From assembly GCA_903930515.1 (NCBI GenBank), contig CAIYYW010000274.1, positions 1 through 21,053 of the forward strand: DNA of 21,053 bases, given 5' to 3'. Shown in pieces: positions 6,949 through 13,932 of the stretch. This DNA is from an uncultured delta proteobacterium. Lineage in GTDB: Bacteria; RBG-13-61-14; DRUE01. A program made the position numbers and the translations under genes. Each line of letters starts with the position of its first letter. Position 1 is the first letter of the stretch. The notes below the pieces were generated by a model. It was not told the DNA's origin, did no database searches, and saw only the letters and a list, made by a program, of their open reading frames with translations.

Positions 6949-7863
6949 ATGAATTTTACCGACAAAGTTAGAGGTTCCATATCATTTCTGCTCATGGCGC
7001 TTAACACCATCTTCTGGGGATTGCCGATCTTCTACCCGCTGGCCCTGGCCAAAGTGGTGGCGCCGTTCAAGTCCTGGCGCAAGCTGATCGGCCGGGCGCT
7101 GACCCTCATTGCCGAGACCTGGATCTCATTCAACAGCCTCAACCTGCGCATTTTCAGCGGCGTGAAGTGGACCGTCAACCTGCCGCCGGGTATGAAAAAG
7201 AATGACTGGTATCTGGTGATCTCGAACCACCAGTCCTGGGCGGACATCCTGGTGCTCCAGAAAATATTCAACCGCAAAATCCCTTTCCTCAAGTTCTTCC
7301 TCAAGCAGGAGCTGATCTGGGTGCCGGTACTGGGCATTGCCTGGTGGGCGCTGGACTTCCCGTTCATGAAGCGCTATTCCAAAGCGCTGCTGGCCAGGAA
7401 GCCCGAGCTCAAGGGCAAAGACCTGGAGACCACCAAAAAGGCCTGCGAAAAATTCAAGACCATCCCGGTTTCGGTCATGAACTTTGTGGAAGGCACGCGC
7501 TTCACCGGCCGGAAAAAACTGGACCAGAAATCCCCTTACCAGCGCCTGCTCCAGCCCAAGGCCGCGGGCATGGCCTATGTGCTTTCCGCCCTGGGCGACC
7601 AGATGCATAAGATCCTTAATGTTACCATCGTCTATCCGCCGGAGGCGCGCACCCTCTGGCAGCTTCTCTGCGGCGAGATCCGGGAGATCAAGATAAATAT
7701 TGAATCAATGGACATCCCCCCGGAACTGATCGGCGACTATTTCAACGACGAAACCTTCCGCGCCAGCTTCCAGGATTGGCTTAACCGCCTGTGGGCCAAG
7801 AAAGACCTGCAAATGGCGGCGATGTCCAAATCACCAAATCCCGGGGGCCCCCAAGCCTTATGA
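6949..7863 (+). CDS. yihG: YihG-type 1-acylglycerol-3-phosphate/lysophospholipid acyltransferase (304 aa)
   Basis: PlsC-superfamily membrane acyltransferase. The HX4D catalytic motif is NHQSWAD (93-99), with the glycerol-phosphate-binding FVEGTR (179-184) downstream. A hydrophobic N-terminal segment (11-37) anchors it. The order and wording of blocks, including PFMKRYSKA, GKDLETTKKACEKF, PKAAGMAYVL and the GDYFNDETFR-SFQDWLN end, follow Escherichia coli YihG closely from memory, and the length is similar (about 310). YihG-type enzymes transfer acyl groups, including polyunsaturated ones, to the sn-2 position. ATG 6949 is preferred over TTG 6913, which is the -35 box of the candidate promoter. 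The last few residues and the stop lie inside the right repeat, so the native C-terminus may have been replaced. Likely acquired as a unit by recombination. Confidence 0.87.
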   Translation: MNFTDKVRGSISFLLMALNTIFWGLPIFYPLALAKVVAPFKSWRKLIGRALTLIAETWISFNSLNLRIFSGVKWTVNLPPGMKKNDWYLVISNHQSWADILVLQKIFNRKIPFLKFFLKQELIWVPVLGIAWWALDFPFMKRYSKALLARKPELKGKDLETTKKACEKFKTIPVSVMNFVEGTRFTGRKKLDQKSPYQRLLQPKAAGMAYVLSALGDQMHKILNVTIVYPPEARTLWQLLCGEIREIKINIESMDIPPELIGDYFNDETFRASFQDWLNRLWAKKDLQMAAMSKSPNPGGPQAL

Positions 7864-7927
7864 CCCGCAAGAATTCGCCGCTTGGAAGGAAAAGACCAAG
7901 CGCATCTTCTCGTCGCTCGGATATTGA
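7850..7927 (+). pseudogene. Orphan 3' end of a second flavoprotein gene
   Basis: In the frame starting at 7850 the sequence reads PKPYDPQEFAAWKEK and on to FSSLGY and a TGA at 7925-7927, essentially the C-terminus of the flavoprotein ending at 6803 (PRAYDPQEF there). Nothing upstream in this frame continues the protein: it runs straight into the acyltransferase gene, whose own stop (7861-7863) lies inside this fragment. It is a remnant with no start. Because its differences from the intact copy are silent, it probably descends from a once functional homologue. Confidence 0.82.
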
Positions 7928-7964
7928 AAAGCCCCCTGGCCTCAAAGGCGGATGCCTTTGTGTG
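7857..7964 (+). repeat. Right copy of the 108-bp direct repeat
   Basis: Second member of the pair with 6733-6840. It holds the orphan flavoprotein tail and the start of its former 3' flank. After about 7974 the sequence becomes unrelated and leads into the end of the minus-strand protease gene. No other feature is seen in the 124-bp gap. Confidence 0.92.
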
Positions 7965-7987
7965 CCCCTGAAGCTCCCCGCTCTGGG

Positions 7988-8821
7988 TCAGGAAAAGCGG
8001 GAAAAGATGCCGAGCATGACCGGAATGTCGGCACCGGCATGGAACAGGACCGAGCCCCAGATGCTGTTGGTCTTTTGCATGAGGTAACCCCACCATAAGC
8101 CGAGGGGGAAAACGATAATCATAAAGAGGAACACATCCGTTGAATAGCTGACCTGCAGGTGCGCCAGCGCAAAAATGATGGCCGCACAGAAATTGGCCGG
8201 GTGCGGCCCCAGGGTCGCCGCGAAATTTTTCAGGAACAGGCCGCGGAACAAGAGTTCCTCGCTGGCCGCGTTGCAGAGCACAAAAATCAGGATCCAGGGC
8301 GACCAAGCCAGGGCTTTGGCCGCGGTAAGGTCATGGGCTTTGAATAAATGATTGGCGGCAAAAAAGCAGGTGACCAGGAAAAATCCAAAGCCGATCAGAC
8401 CGATGGCCAGGCCCCGTTTGAGGTTGCCTTTTCCGAGAGAGATCGAGTCCAGGTTTCCGCCGGCAAGCTTGACCAGCAAAATAATCGGAACGATCCAGCA
8501 AACGCTCATCGAGACCTTGGCCGCGGCTTGCCCCTCGGGCGTGTTAACGGATAAAGATAGCCATTTAAGGGGCTTGCCGCTGAATTCCCAACTCACCAAC
8601 AAACAGAGGGAGGCGACGAAGAAAGCGTAAAATACCTGCCCAAGTTCTGCAAAGCGCTTGACCCTCCCGAAGCCGAGGGCGGCGGCCAGGAAAGCGGCGC
8701 ACAGCCCGATCCGGAGAGGCCATTCAATCCCGTTGGGAATCGAGTCTGAAAAGGAGATGCCCACGAATATTGTGATCAAACCGCAGATCAGAAATAGCAC
8801 AAATAGCCCGACTTTCTTCAA
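7988..8821 (-). CDS. CPBP (CAAX/Rce1-type) intramembrane glutamic endopeptidase (277 aa)
   Basis: Multi-spanning membrane protease of the CPBP/Abi family. All signature motifs are present: EELLFRG (E188, E189, R193), FALAHLQ with H221, and a late HAGAD with H261. About eight hydrophobic segments surround them. Family members cleave prenylated proteins in eukaryotes and process or protect small peptides in bacteria; the bacterial substrates are mostly unknown. The start is TTG at 8821, supported by GGAG five bases upstream; no ATG lies nearby in frame. It ends 23 bp from the orphan flavoprotein fragment on the opposite strand. It stands 38 bp downstream of the small HTH gene and could be read with it. 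Confidence 0.88.
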   Translation of the reverse strand: MKKVGLFVLFLICGLITIFVGISFSDSIPNGIEWPLRIGLCAAFLAAALGFGRVKRFAELGQVFYAFFVASLCLLVSWEFSGKPLKWLSLSVNTPEGQAAAKVSMSVCWIVPIILLVKLAGGNLDSISLGKGNLKRGLAIGLIGFGFFLVTCFFAANHLFKAHDLTAAKALAWSPWILIFVLCNAASEELLFRGLFLKNFAATLGPHPANFCAAIIFALAHLQVSYSTDVFLFMIIVFPLGLWWGYLMQKTNSIWGSVLFHAGADIPVMLGIFSRFS

Positions 8822-8859
8822 CGCCTCTCCTATAACTTCAGGAACATGCGGGGTCAGGT

Positions 8860-9069
8860 CTAAATTTTAAATTTAAGGGCATTGACCTTTTTTCCCAAAT
8901 CCGAGTCATCAAACATTCGGTCGGTTAATCTTTGGTCCCCCAAAAGCACCGCCATCGGACTCACCCCCAATTCATTTGCCACCCGAGTTTTGCTGATCCC
9001 GCAATGCTCGACCAGATGGTAGTAAGCCGCCAGCCGGTCTTTGTCAACTACTTTAGCGACGGTTTGCAT
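8860..9069 (-). CDS. Small helix-turn-helix protein (69 aa), possible transposase remnant
   Basis: Short basic protein whose middle (24-44, GISKTRVANELGVSPMAVLLG) reads as a clear helix-turn-helix: a first helix, a Gly turn, then a recognition helix. A helical lead-in (KDRLAAYYHLVEHC) precedes it, and the C-terminus is KKVNALKFKI. Just after the stop the strand reads GACCTGACCCC, preceded by an AT-rich stretch encoding the last codons; similar ends occur, as I recall, beside REP-associated transposase genes in environmental genomes. It may be the C-terminal DNA-binding piece of such an element, or a small stand-alone regulator. There is no good ribosome-binding site before ATG 9069. Coding status is moderately likely, family unknown. 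Confidence 0.5.
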   Translation of the reverse strand: MQTVAKVVDKDRLAAYYHLVEHCGISKTRVANELGVSPMAVLLGDQRLTDRMFDDSDLGKKVNALKFKI

Positions 9070-9179
9070 TTTATTAAGAAAAAATATTCTTTGTCAAGCA
9101 AAAAGTGAAAGAATCGGTATGGAGGGGTTATGCGGACAGGGCAATCCAAAGCGTCTTCGGCGCGGGATAAAGAAGCGCC

Positions 9180-9193
9180 TGATTGGGCGGGAA
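9180..9193 (+). repeat. 14-bp direct repeat, copy 1
   Basis: TGATTGGGCGGGAA, repeated exactly at 9262-9275, 82 bp apart, both in the leader region of the glycosidase gene. Copy 2 runs into the ribosome-binding site. It could be an operator pair or chance duplication. Confidence 0.5.
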
Positions 9194-9225
9194 TAAAGGT
9201 GTTAGACGGTCAGGGGTCAAAAGCT

Positions 9226-9253
9226 TTGAAATAAAATTGGCTGGTGATAGACT
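9226..9253 (+). promoter_or_regulatory. Candidate promoter of the glycoside hydrolase gene
   Basis: TTGAAA (9226-9231), 16-base spacer, TAGACT (9248-9253, four of six). Initiation near 9260 gives a leader of about 20 nt with GGAAGGAAC before ATG 9281. It lies between the two copies of the 14-bp repeat. The rest of the 211-bp gap (9070-9280) shows nothing else I can support. Confidence 0.35.
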
Positions 9254-9261
9254 TTCGGAAA

Positions 9262-9275
9262 TGATTGGGCGGGAA
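9262..9275 (+). repeat. 14-bp direct repeat, copy 2
   Basis: Exact second copy of the 9180-9193 sequence. It starts just after the predicted transcription start and its last bases precede the AAGGA of the ribosome-binding site, so a protein bound here would affect initiation. Confidence 0.5.
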
Positions 9276-9280
9276 GGAAC

Positions 9281-12262
9281 ATGAAGAAATCCAAGTTCGG
9301 CTTGATGACGGGATTGATGTTGCTGATCGGTTTGGTCTGCATAGGCCCAGGAATGGCCAAGGAAGATGGCGCGGCCAAGGAAGAGCAAACTGGTTTGTCG
9401 TGGTCGGCATTTGCGGAACCGGGCAAGGAGTTCCGTCCGCTGGTTCGGTGGTGGTGGCCGGGGAACGATGTGGATGAGAAGGAACTCCGGCGCGAGGTTG
9501 ACCTGCTCGCGGACAATGGGTTTGGGGGCGCGGAAATCCAGGCGTTCAATGCCGCGCTCGGTAAATTGACTCCGGAGGAATCGGAAAGGATGCATTCGGT
9601 TGACACCGAGGCATATTTTAAAAACCTGGCCGGGGTGATGGACCAGGCGAAAAAAGACGGGTTGATCATAGACCTGACTTTGGGATCAGGCTGGCCCTCG
9701 GGCGGCTCGCACCTCAAGAGCGAGCAGGCGATCAAAACCATGTTCTGGGGAGAGACCCAGTTGACCGGCCCGACCGGGAAAATCAAGATCACAGTTCCGC
9801 CTCCCCCAAAGCCGGCGCTCTATCAACTGAGCGGGGTGTTGAAATTTGTCGCGGCCGAGGCCGCGATCAGGTTTATGCCGGACCAGGCGCAACTGGTAAC
9901 GGTGCTCGCGGCAAAAGTAATTGGCGGGGCGCGCTCCTCAAATCCGCTCAATCTCGCGGACACGATCCGTCTTGACCCGAATTCAGTCCAGGTCCTGAGC
10001 AACCAGACCGACCGGGAGGGAAAAATTTCCTGGCAGGTCCCGGAAGGAAAATGGCAAATCATTTCCCTTTACCTTGCGCCGGACGGACAATATCTTTCGC
10101 TCAGCGCGTCACCTGAGCCGGCTTATGTGGCGGATTATTTTGACGCCGAGGTTTTCCAATCCAACCTGGAGCATCTGCTGGGCGGGCGCTCGGGTTTGCC
10201 GAAATATTACCACGATCCCTTGCGCGCTTTTTTCAATGACAGCTTTGAACTCAAGACCGAGCGTTTCTTCACCAGAGACTTCGTCTCTGAATTTCAGAAG
10301 CGACGCGGCTATGACCTGACCCCGCTGCTTCCCGCAGTCCTGATCCCGGGCGCGGACAATATGCTCTTCATTGATGGAGGCATCAAGACCGGGTCCGCGT
10401 TCACCCTTTCGCCGGAGGACCGGCGCGTCCAGTATGATTACCAACTCACGGTTTCGGATTTGTTCATGGAACGCTTCATTGATAATGCCGAGCAATGGGC
10501 TGAGGCTCGGGGGCTTCTCTCGCGCGTGCAAGCCTATGGTCTGAACATTGATGTCTTGAAAGCGCTGGGCCATTCCGGGATCCCGGAAGTGGAACAGCTT
10601 TACGCCGGCGGCTATGAGGCGTTTTTGAAAATGGGAGGCGCAGCCTCTCATCTTTACAATCGCCCGATAGTGACTTGTGAAAGCATGGTCTGGATGGGCA
10701 AGCCATTTATGACCACGCCGCTCAAGTTCAAGGCCTCGGCGGATAAATTGCTCGGCAGCGGAGTGAACCAGATCATCTATCACGGGTTCCCCTATCAAAG
10801 GGATTCGCGCTACGGCGAGACCGGCTGGTTCCCGTTCGGGGGCGGCTTTTCCGAAAATGTATCCGAGAAGAATCCGTTCTGGAAATTTATCCCGGAGCTC
10901 AACCGATATATTTCGCGCTGCCAATACGCGCTCCGGCAGGGAAAGCCCGAGGCCGACCTTTTGATCTACTACCCCTTCTTCGGGTTCCCCACTTCGTTTG
11001 ATCAGACCGGCAATAACGATGAACTCCTGTTCAACGGCGAATTTGATTCCGAGCCGGCCGGCCCGATCAATACTTTGGTCGCGATCGGCTCAAAAATATT
11101 GCCGATGGGGCCGGACGAGCGCGCGCAATGGCGCGCGCGAATCAGGCCGCTGCTCAAGGAGCTTGAGGACAACGGATACACCTGGGACTGGGTGAATGAT
11201 GACAGCCTGCTGGAAGCCAAGTCGGAGAACGGAAGGGTCTGGATCCGGGGTAATGAATGGAAAGCGCTTTTGCTCGTGAATATTGAAACGCTTGACCCAA
11301 AAACCGCGTCCAAAATTTCCGGGCTGGCCAGGGATGGATCCGCGCTGCTGTTCCTTGGAAATCCGCCGGCCCGGCAGCCGGGATATAAAGATTATGCGCA
11401 AGGAGACCAATCGGTTCAGCGGGAGATCAAGAACACCCTGGCCGGGGCGAGAGCGAGAAAGGTTGATCCGGGATCGGCGCTGAAGACCCTTTCCGAAATC
11501 CAGGTGCAGCCGGGAATTGTTTTTGACCGTCCGCGCGGGATTGGTCATCTCAGCAGAAGGGTCTCGGAGCGGGGCCGAATTATTTTTTTGCGCAATCCCG
11601 GAGAGGCCTCAACCAAATTCAGCTTCGCGGTTTCGGGCGGATGCGAGAACGGCCAATGGCTGGATGCCTGGAAGGGAGAGAGGTTCGGGGCGAGGATGAG
11701 CCGGGAGGGGATGATTGAGTCCGAGCTTGCGGCTTATGGATCAATGATCCTGGCCTGCGGGATGGAAATACCGCCCGGAGAGATCAAGTCCTTCCGGCTC
11801 TGGCCGCAAAATCTCGCGAGCGCGGGCGAGGTTGAAATCAAGAACTGGAATTTGTCCGTGAGCGGGTCGGATGTAAAAGGCGCAAGCGTGAGCCTTGCCC
11901 TGGATCAATTAAAAGATTGGCGGGAGCTTGAGCAGTTGAAATATTGCTCCAGTCCGGGGGGTTACCAAAGCGATTTTGAATGGCCCGAAATCAAGCCCGG
12001 ACCAAAGGCGATTTTGGAAGTCGGATGGGTTTATGGAGCGGCAGAAGTCAAAGTCAATGATCAGCCGGCAGGCAACCTCCTGATCCCTCCGTTCCAGCTT
12101 GAAATCGGCCGCTATTTAATTCCCGGCAAAAATAAAATTGAAATCACCCTGACCCCGGCCTTGCGCAACCGATTGGCCGGAAAGGACAGGGCCAGGAAAG
12201 AAAACCTTCTTCCGACCGGAATCATCGGACCGGCCCGGGTTCTGATTTTGGAAGCGCGCTAG
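9281..12262 (+). CDS. Secreted GH106-like glycoside hydrolase, possible alpha-L-rhamnosidase (993 aa)
   Basis: Large exported enzyme. A signal peptide is clear: MKKSK, a hydrophobic core to residue 22, and cleavage after GMA near residue 26. The start of the mature protein has the block PLVRWWWPGNDVDEKELRRE (53-72), characteristic of GH106-type enzymes whose known members remove alpha-L-rhamnose from plant glycans. A TIM-barrel-like region follows, with the CESMVW segment near 466-471 before a KASADKLLGSGVNQIIYHGFPY block. The C-terminus (EVKVNDQPAG to EIGRYLIPGKNKIEITL) reads as a beta-sandwich carbohydrate-binding domain. The length fits the family. ATG 9281 follows GGAAGGAAC. It stands alone, without transporters or other glycosidases nearby, and ends 4 bp from a convergent gene. 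Substrate not proven. Confidence 0.85.
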   Translation: MKKSKFGLMTGLMLLIGLVCIGPGMAKEDGAAKEEQTGLSWSAFAEPGKEFRPLVRWWWPGNDVDEKELRREVDLLADNGFGGAEIQAFNAALGKLTPEESERMHSVDTEAYFKNLAGVMDQAKKDGLIIDLTLGSGWPSGGSHLKSEQAIKTMFWGETQLTGPTGKIKITVPPPPKPALYQLSGVLKFVAAEAAIRFMPDQAQLVTVLAAKVIGGARSSNPLNLADTIRLDPNSVQVLSNQTDREGKISWQVPEGKWQIISLYLAPDGQYLSLSASPEPAYVADYFDAEVFQSNLEHLLGGRSGLPKYYHDPLRAFFNDSFELKTERFFTRDFVSEFQKRRGYDLTPLLPAVLIPGADNMLFIDGGIKTGSAFTLSPEDRRVQYDYQLTVSDLFMERFIDNAEQWAEARGLLSRVQAYGLNIDVLKALGHSGIPEVEQLYAGGYEAFLKMGGAASHLYNRPIVTCESMVWMGKPFMTTPLKFKASADKLLGSGVNQIIYHGFPYQRDSRYGETGWFPFGGGFSENVSEKNPFWKFIPELNRYISRCQYALRQGKPEADLLIYYPFFGFPTSFDQTGNNDELLFNGEFDSEPAGPINTLVAIGSKILPMGPDERAQWRARIRPLLKELEDNGYTWDWVNDDSLLEAKSENGRVWIRGNEWKALLLVNIETLDPKTASKISGLARDGSALLFLGNPPARQPGYKDYAQGDQSVQREIKNTLAGARARKVDPGSALKTLSEIQVQPGIVFDRPRGIGHLSRRVSERGRIIFLRNPGEASTKFSFAVSGGCENGQWLDAWKGERFGARMSREGMIESELAAYGSMILACGMEIPPGEIKSFRLWPQNLASAGEVEIKNWNLSVSGSDVKGASVSLALDQLKDWRELEQLKYCSSPGGYQSDFEWPEIKPGPKAILEVGWVYGAAEVKVNDQPAGNLLIPPFQLEIGRYLIPGKNKIEITLTPALRNRLAGKDRARKENLLPTGIIGPARVLILEAR

Positions 12263-12266
12263 ATTT

Positions 12267-12974
12267 TTATTGTTTTGGAAACTGCTCCCGGATCGCGGCC
12301 GGATCTAGTTCGTCAATAGCCTTGGAGATGTGAGCCGCCCAACGCTGCTTGGTGAGGGAGAAGGCGGGCTGGGCTTTGAGCGACATAAATTTTGCCAGCT
12401 CAAGGGCCTTGGGCAAAAGCTGGTCTTTGCCCAGCGCTTCCTTCGCCCATCCCAGCGCGACGGCTTCCGGCCCGGGATACCTTTTCGCGCTGAAGCCCAT
12501 TTCGCGGAAGCAAACCTTGCCCAGTCCGTGTTCGCAGAGCGCGATCATTCCCGGGAGGAATGGGATGTTGATGTCCATTTCCGGAAAGCAGATGAAGCCC
12601 TTGTCCGCGCGCACAAACCGGAAGTCAAAGCCCGATCCCCAGATCGCTCCCAGGCCGAAGGCGTGGCCGTTGACCGCGGCGATCAGGGGCTTGGGGAACA
12701 GGGCGGTGTCTTTCAAGAGCTGGGTCATATTGATCAGGAACGCGACCAGGTCTTCGGATTTCTGGCCGGCCATCCATTGCAAATCCAGACCGGTGCAAAA
12801 ATATTTCTCGTGCCCGCCCGTGATCACCACTGATTTCACCGAGCCGTCCTGCTTCAAACCGGCCAGGCATTCCCTCAACTCCTGCGTGAACGGCCCGTTC
12901 AGCTCGTTCTTCTCTTTGCTGTTGATCGTGACCACGGCAACATTCTCCCGGATAGATTTTTCCCATAAGGACAT
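12267..12974 (-). CDS. Enoyl-CoA delta-isomerase-like crotonase (235 aa)
   Basis: Crotonase-superfamily protein, shorter than typical hydratases. Oxyanion-hole segments are FCTGLD (59-64) and VNGHAFGLGA (101-110). The GGGxE glutamate is absent, but FPEMDINIPFLPGM (130-143) keeps Glu132, the pattern of delta3-delta2-enoyl-CoA isomerases, in which one acid moves a proton. An isomerase helping unsaturated acyl-CoAs enter beta-oxidation is the best guess. It is distinct from the 258-residue crotonase at 42-818, which keeps a different acidic position. GGGAGG lies about 7 bases before ATG 12974, and a stem-loop lies further up the leader. It follows the aldo/keto reductase gene by 138 bp on the same strand. 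Confidence 0.87.
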   Translation of the reverse strand: MSLWEKSIRENVAVVTINSKEKNELNGPFTQELRECLAGLKQDGSVKSVVITGGHEKYFCTGLDLQWMAGQKSEDLVAFLINMTQLLKDTALFPKPLIAAVNGHAFGLGAIWGSGFDFRFVRADKGFICFPEMDINIPFLPGMIALCEHGLGKVCFREMGFSAKRYPGPEAVALGWAKEALGKDQLLPKALELAKFMSLKAQPAFSLTKQRWAAHISKAIDELDPAAIREQFPKQ

Positions 12975-12999
12975 CTGATACCCTCCCTACATTTATTTC

Positions 13000-13025
13000 C
13001 GCGGCAATCAGGGATTGAAACCGCG
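13000..13025 (-). promoter_or_regulatory. Stem-loop in the leader of the isomerase gene
   Basis: Minus strand: CGCGG, TTT bulge, CAATC, loop CCT, GATTG, CCGCG. Two 5-bp stems stack around a three-base bulge, 26-51 nt before the start codon. No T tract follows, so it is not a plain terminator; a leader structure affecting stability or translation is possible. Confidence 0.35.
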
Positions 13026-13070
13026 CGTTGATAGACCGGACTCCGCGGCTTTCCTTCCCGGCCACATTAT

Positions 13071-13099
13071 TATTTACCGGGTTTCCGGGAAAATTTCAA
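13071..13099 (-). promoter_or_regulatory. Weak candidate promoter of the isomerase gene
   Basis: Minus strand TTGAAA (13094-13099), 17-base spacer, TAAATA (13071-13076, three of six). Initiation near 13064 would give a 90-nt leader containing the stem-loop at 13000-13025. Motif quality is modest; read-through from the upstream gene is the alternative. Confidence 0.25.
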
Positions 13100-13112
13100 G
13101 GAAGACCCTCTA

Positions 13113-13913
13113 TTATTTTGAAGCTTTTCCTCCGTAAACCGCGTCTCCGAATTCCCTCATCCATTTCATCTCTTCCTCGCTCATCGGGCCTTTTTGCAGG
13201 GTGGATAAAACATCTTTAACCTGTTTTTCGTCCGTGAGCCCGGCCAGGCACATGGTGACTTTGGAATGGGTAAGCGCAAACCTATAGCAGTCTCCCGCGG
13301 TCGGGACCGGCTTGTTCTTGTCCCAGCCCTTGGGGGCCTTGAACAGGGATTTATGGCGGGTGGCGTTGAACGCGACCACCGAGATTTTTGCCGGGTCAAC
13401 GGACGGGAAAAATTCCGTCTCGGCCCCTCGGTGCGCGGCATTGTATCTGATCATCGCCAGGTCCACCGGGTATTTCTGAATGATCCGGGCGCTGAGCTTG
13501 CGGTCATGGGAGGAAAAAGCAAGATGGCGAATGATCTTTTGCTCCTTGAACTTGAGCAATTGTTCAAAAGCAGCCGGGTCGTCCTTCCGGAGCATGCCGA
13601 GGTGGAAGTAATCAAGATAATCCGTGCCCAGCCATTTCAAATGCCGATGCAAGCTTCTTTCCAGCGACCCCGGCATTTTCCAGAAATAGGTGCAGGTTCC
13701 AATGATGATTTGGTCGCGCCGGCTTTTGAATTTTCCTTTCATCCATTTGGCTGATTTTCGATAGGTGGGGAAAACCGGGGCGTAGAAAAAATAATTGATC
13801 CCGTGCTCCAACGCCAGTTCAAACACCCGGCCCGGCGAGCCATAGCCTCCTCCGATCGCGATCGCCTGCACCATTCGTCCGTCATTCACCAGTTTTCGCG
13901 GTTCAAATTTCAT
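13113..13913 (-). CDS. Aldo/keto reductase-like protein with an eroded catalytic tetrad (266 aa)
   Basis: The fold of the aldo/keto reductase superfamily is recognisable: ALEHGINYFFYAPVF (34-48) aligns with the GINFFDTAxxYG block, then RRDQIIIGT (65-73), LKWLGTDYLDYFHLG (92-106), IIRHLAFSSHD and a C-terminal CLAGLTDEKQVKD. Normally Asp, Tyr, Lys and His form the active site. Here Asp is replaced by Phe43, Tyr by Phe48 and Lys by Cys74; only His104 remains. Either the protein catalyses something else, or it binds a ligand without reducing it. GGAG lies about 7 bases before ATG 13913. Spacings suggest the same transcription unit as the gamma-glutamyltransferase upstream, though a folded element separates them. 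Function unknown. Confidence 0.82.
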   Translation of the reverse strand: MKFEPRKLVNDGRMVQAIAIGGGYGSPGRVFELALEHGINYFFYAPVFPTYRKSAKWMKGKFKSRRDQIIIGTCTYFWKMPGSLERSLHRHLKWLGTDYLDYFHLGMLRKDDPAAFEQLLKFKEQKIIRHLAFSSHDRKLSARIIQKYPVDLAMIRYNAAHRGAETEFFPSVDPAKISVVAFNATRHKSLFKAPKGWDKNKPVPTAGDCYRFALTHSKVTMCLAGLTDEKQVKDVLSTLQKGPMSEEEMKWMREFGDAVYGGKASK

Positions 13914-13932
13914 TGTTCACTCCTTTTGTTCG

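Noticed and set aside
9061-9100. Promoter for the small HTH gene (minus strand TTGACA with an AT-rich -10)
   Set aside because: The only reasonable -10 (TAAAAT) overlaps the start codon, so the transcript would begin inside the gene.
10109-10924. A 271-codon open frame opposite the glycoside hydrolase
   Set aside because: Shadow of the GH106-like gene; no domain, no ribosome-binding site.
12255-12275. Bidirectional terminator between the convergent glycosidase and crotonase genes
   Set aside because: Only 4 bp separate the genes and no GC stem with T tract could be found.
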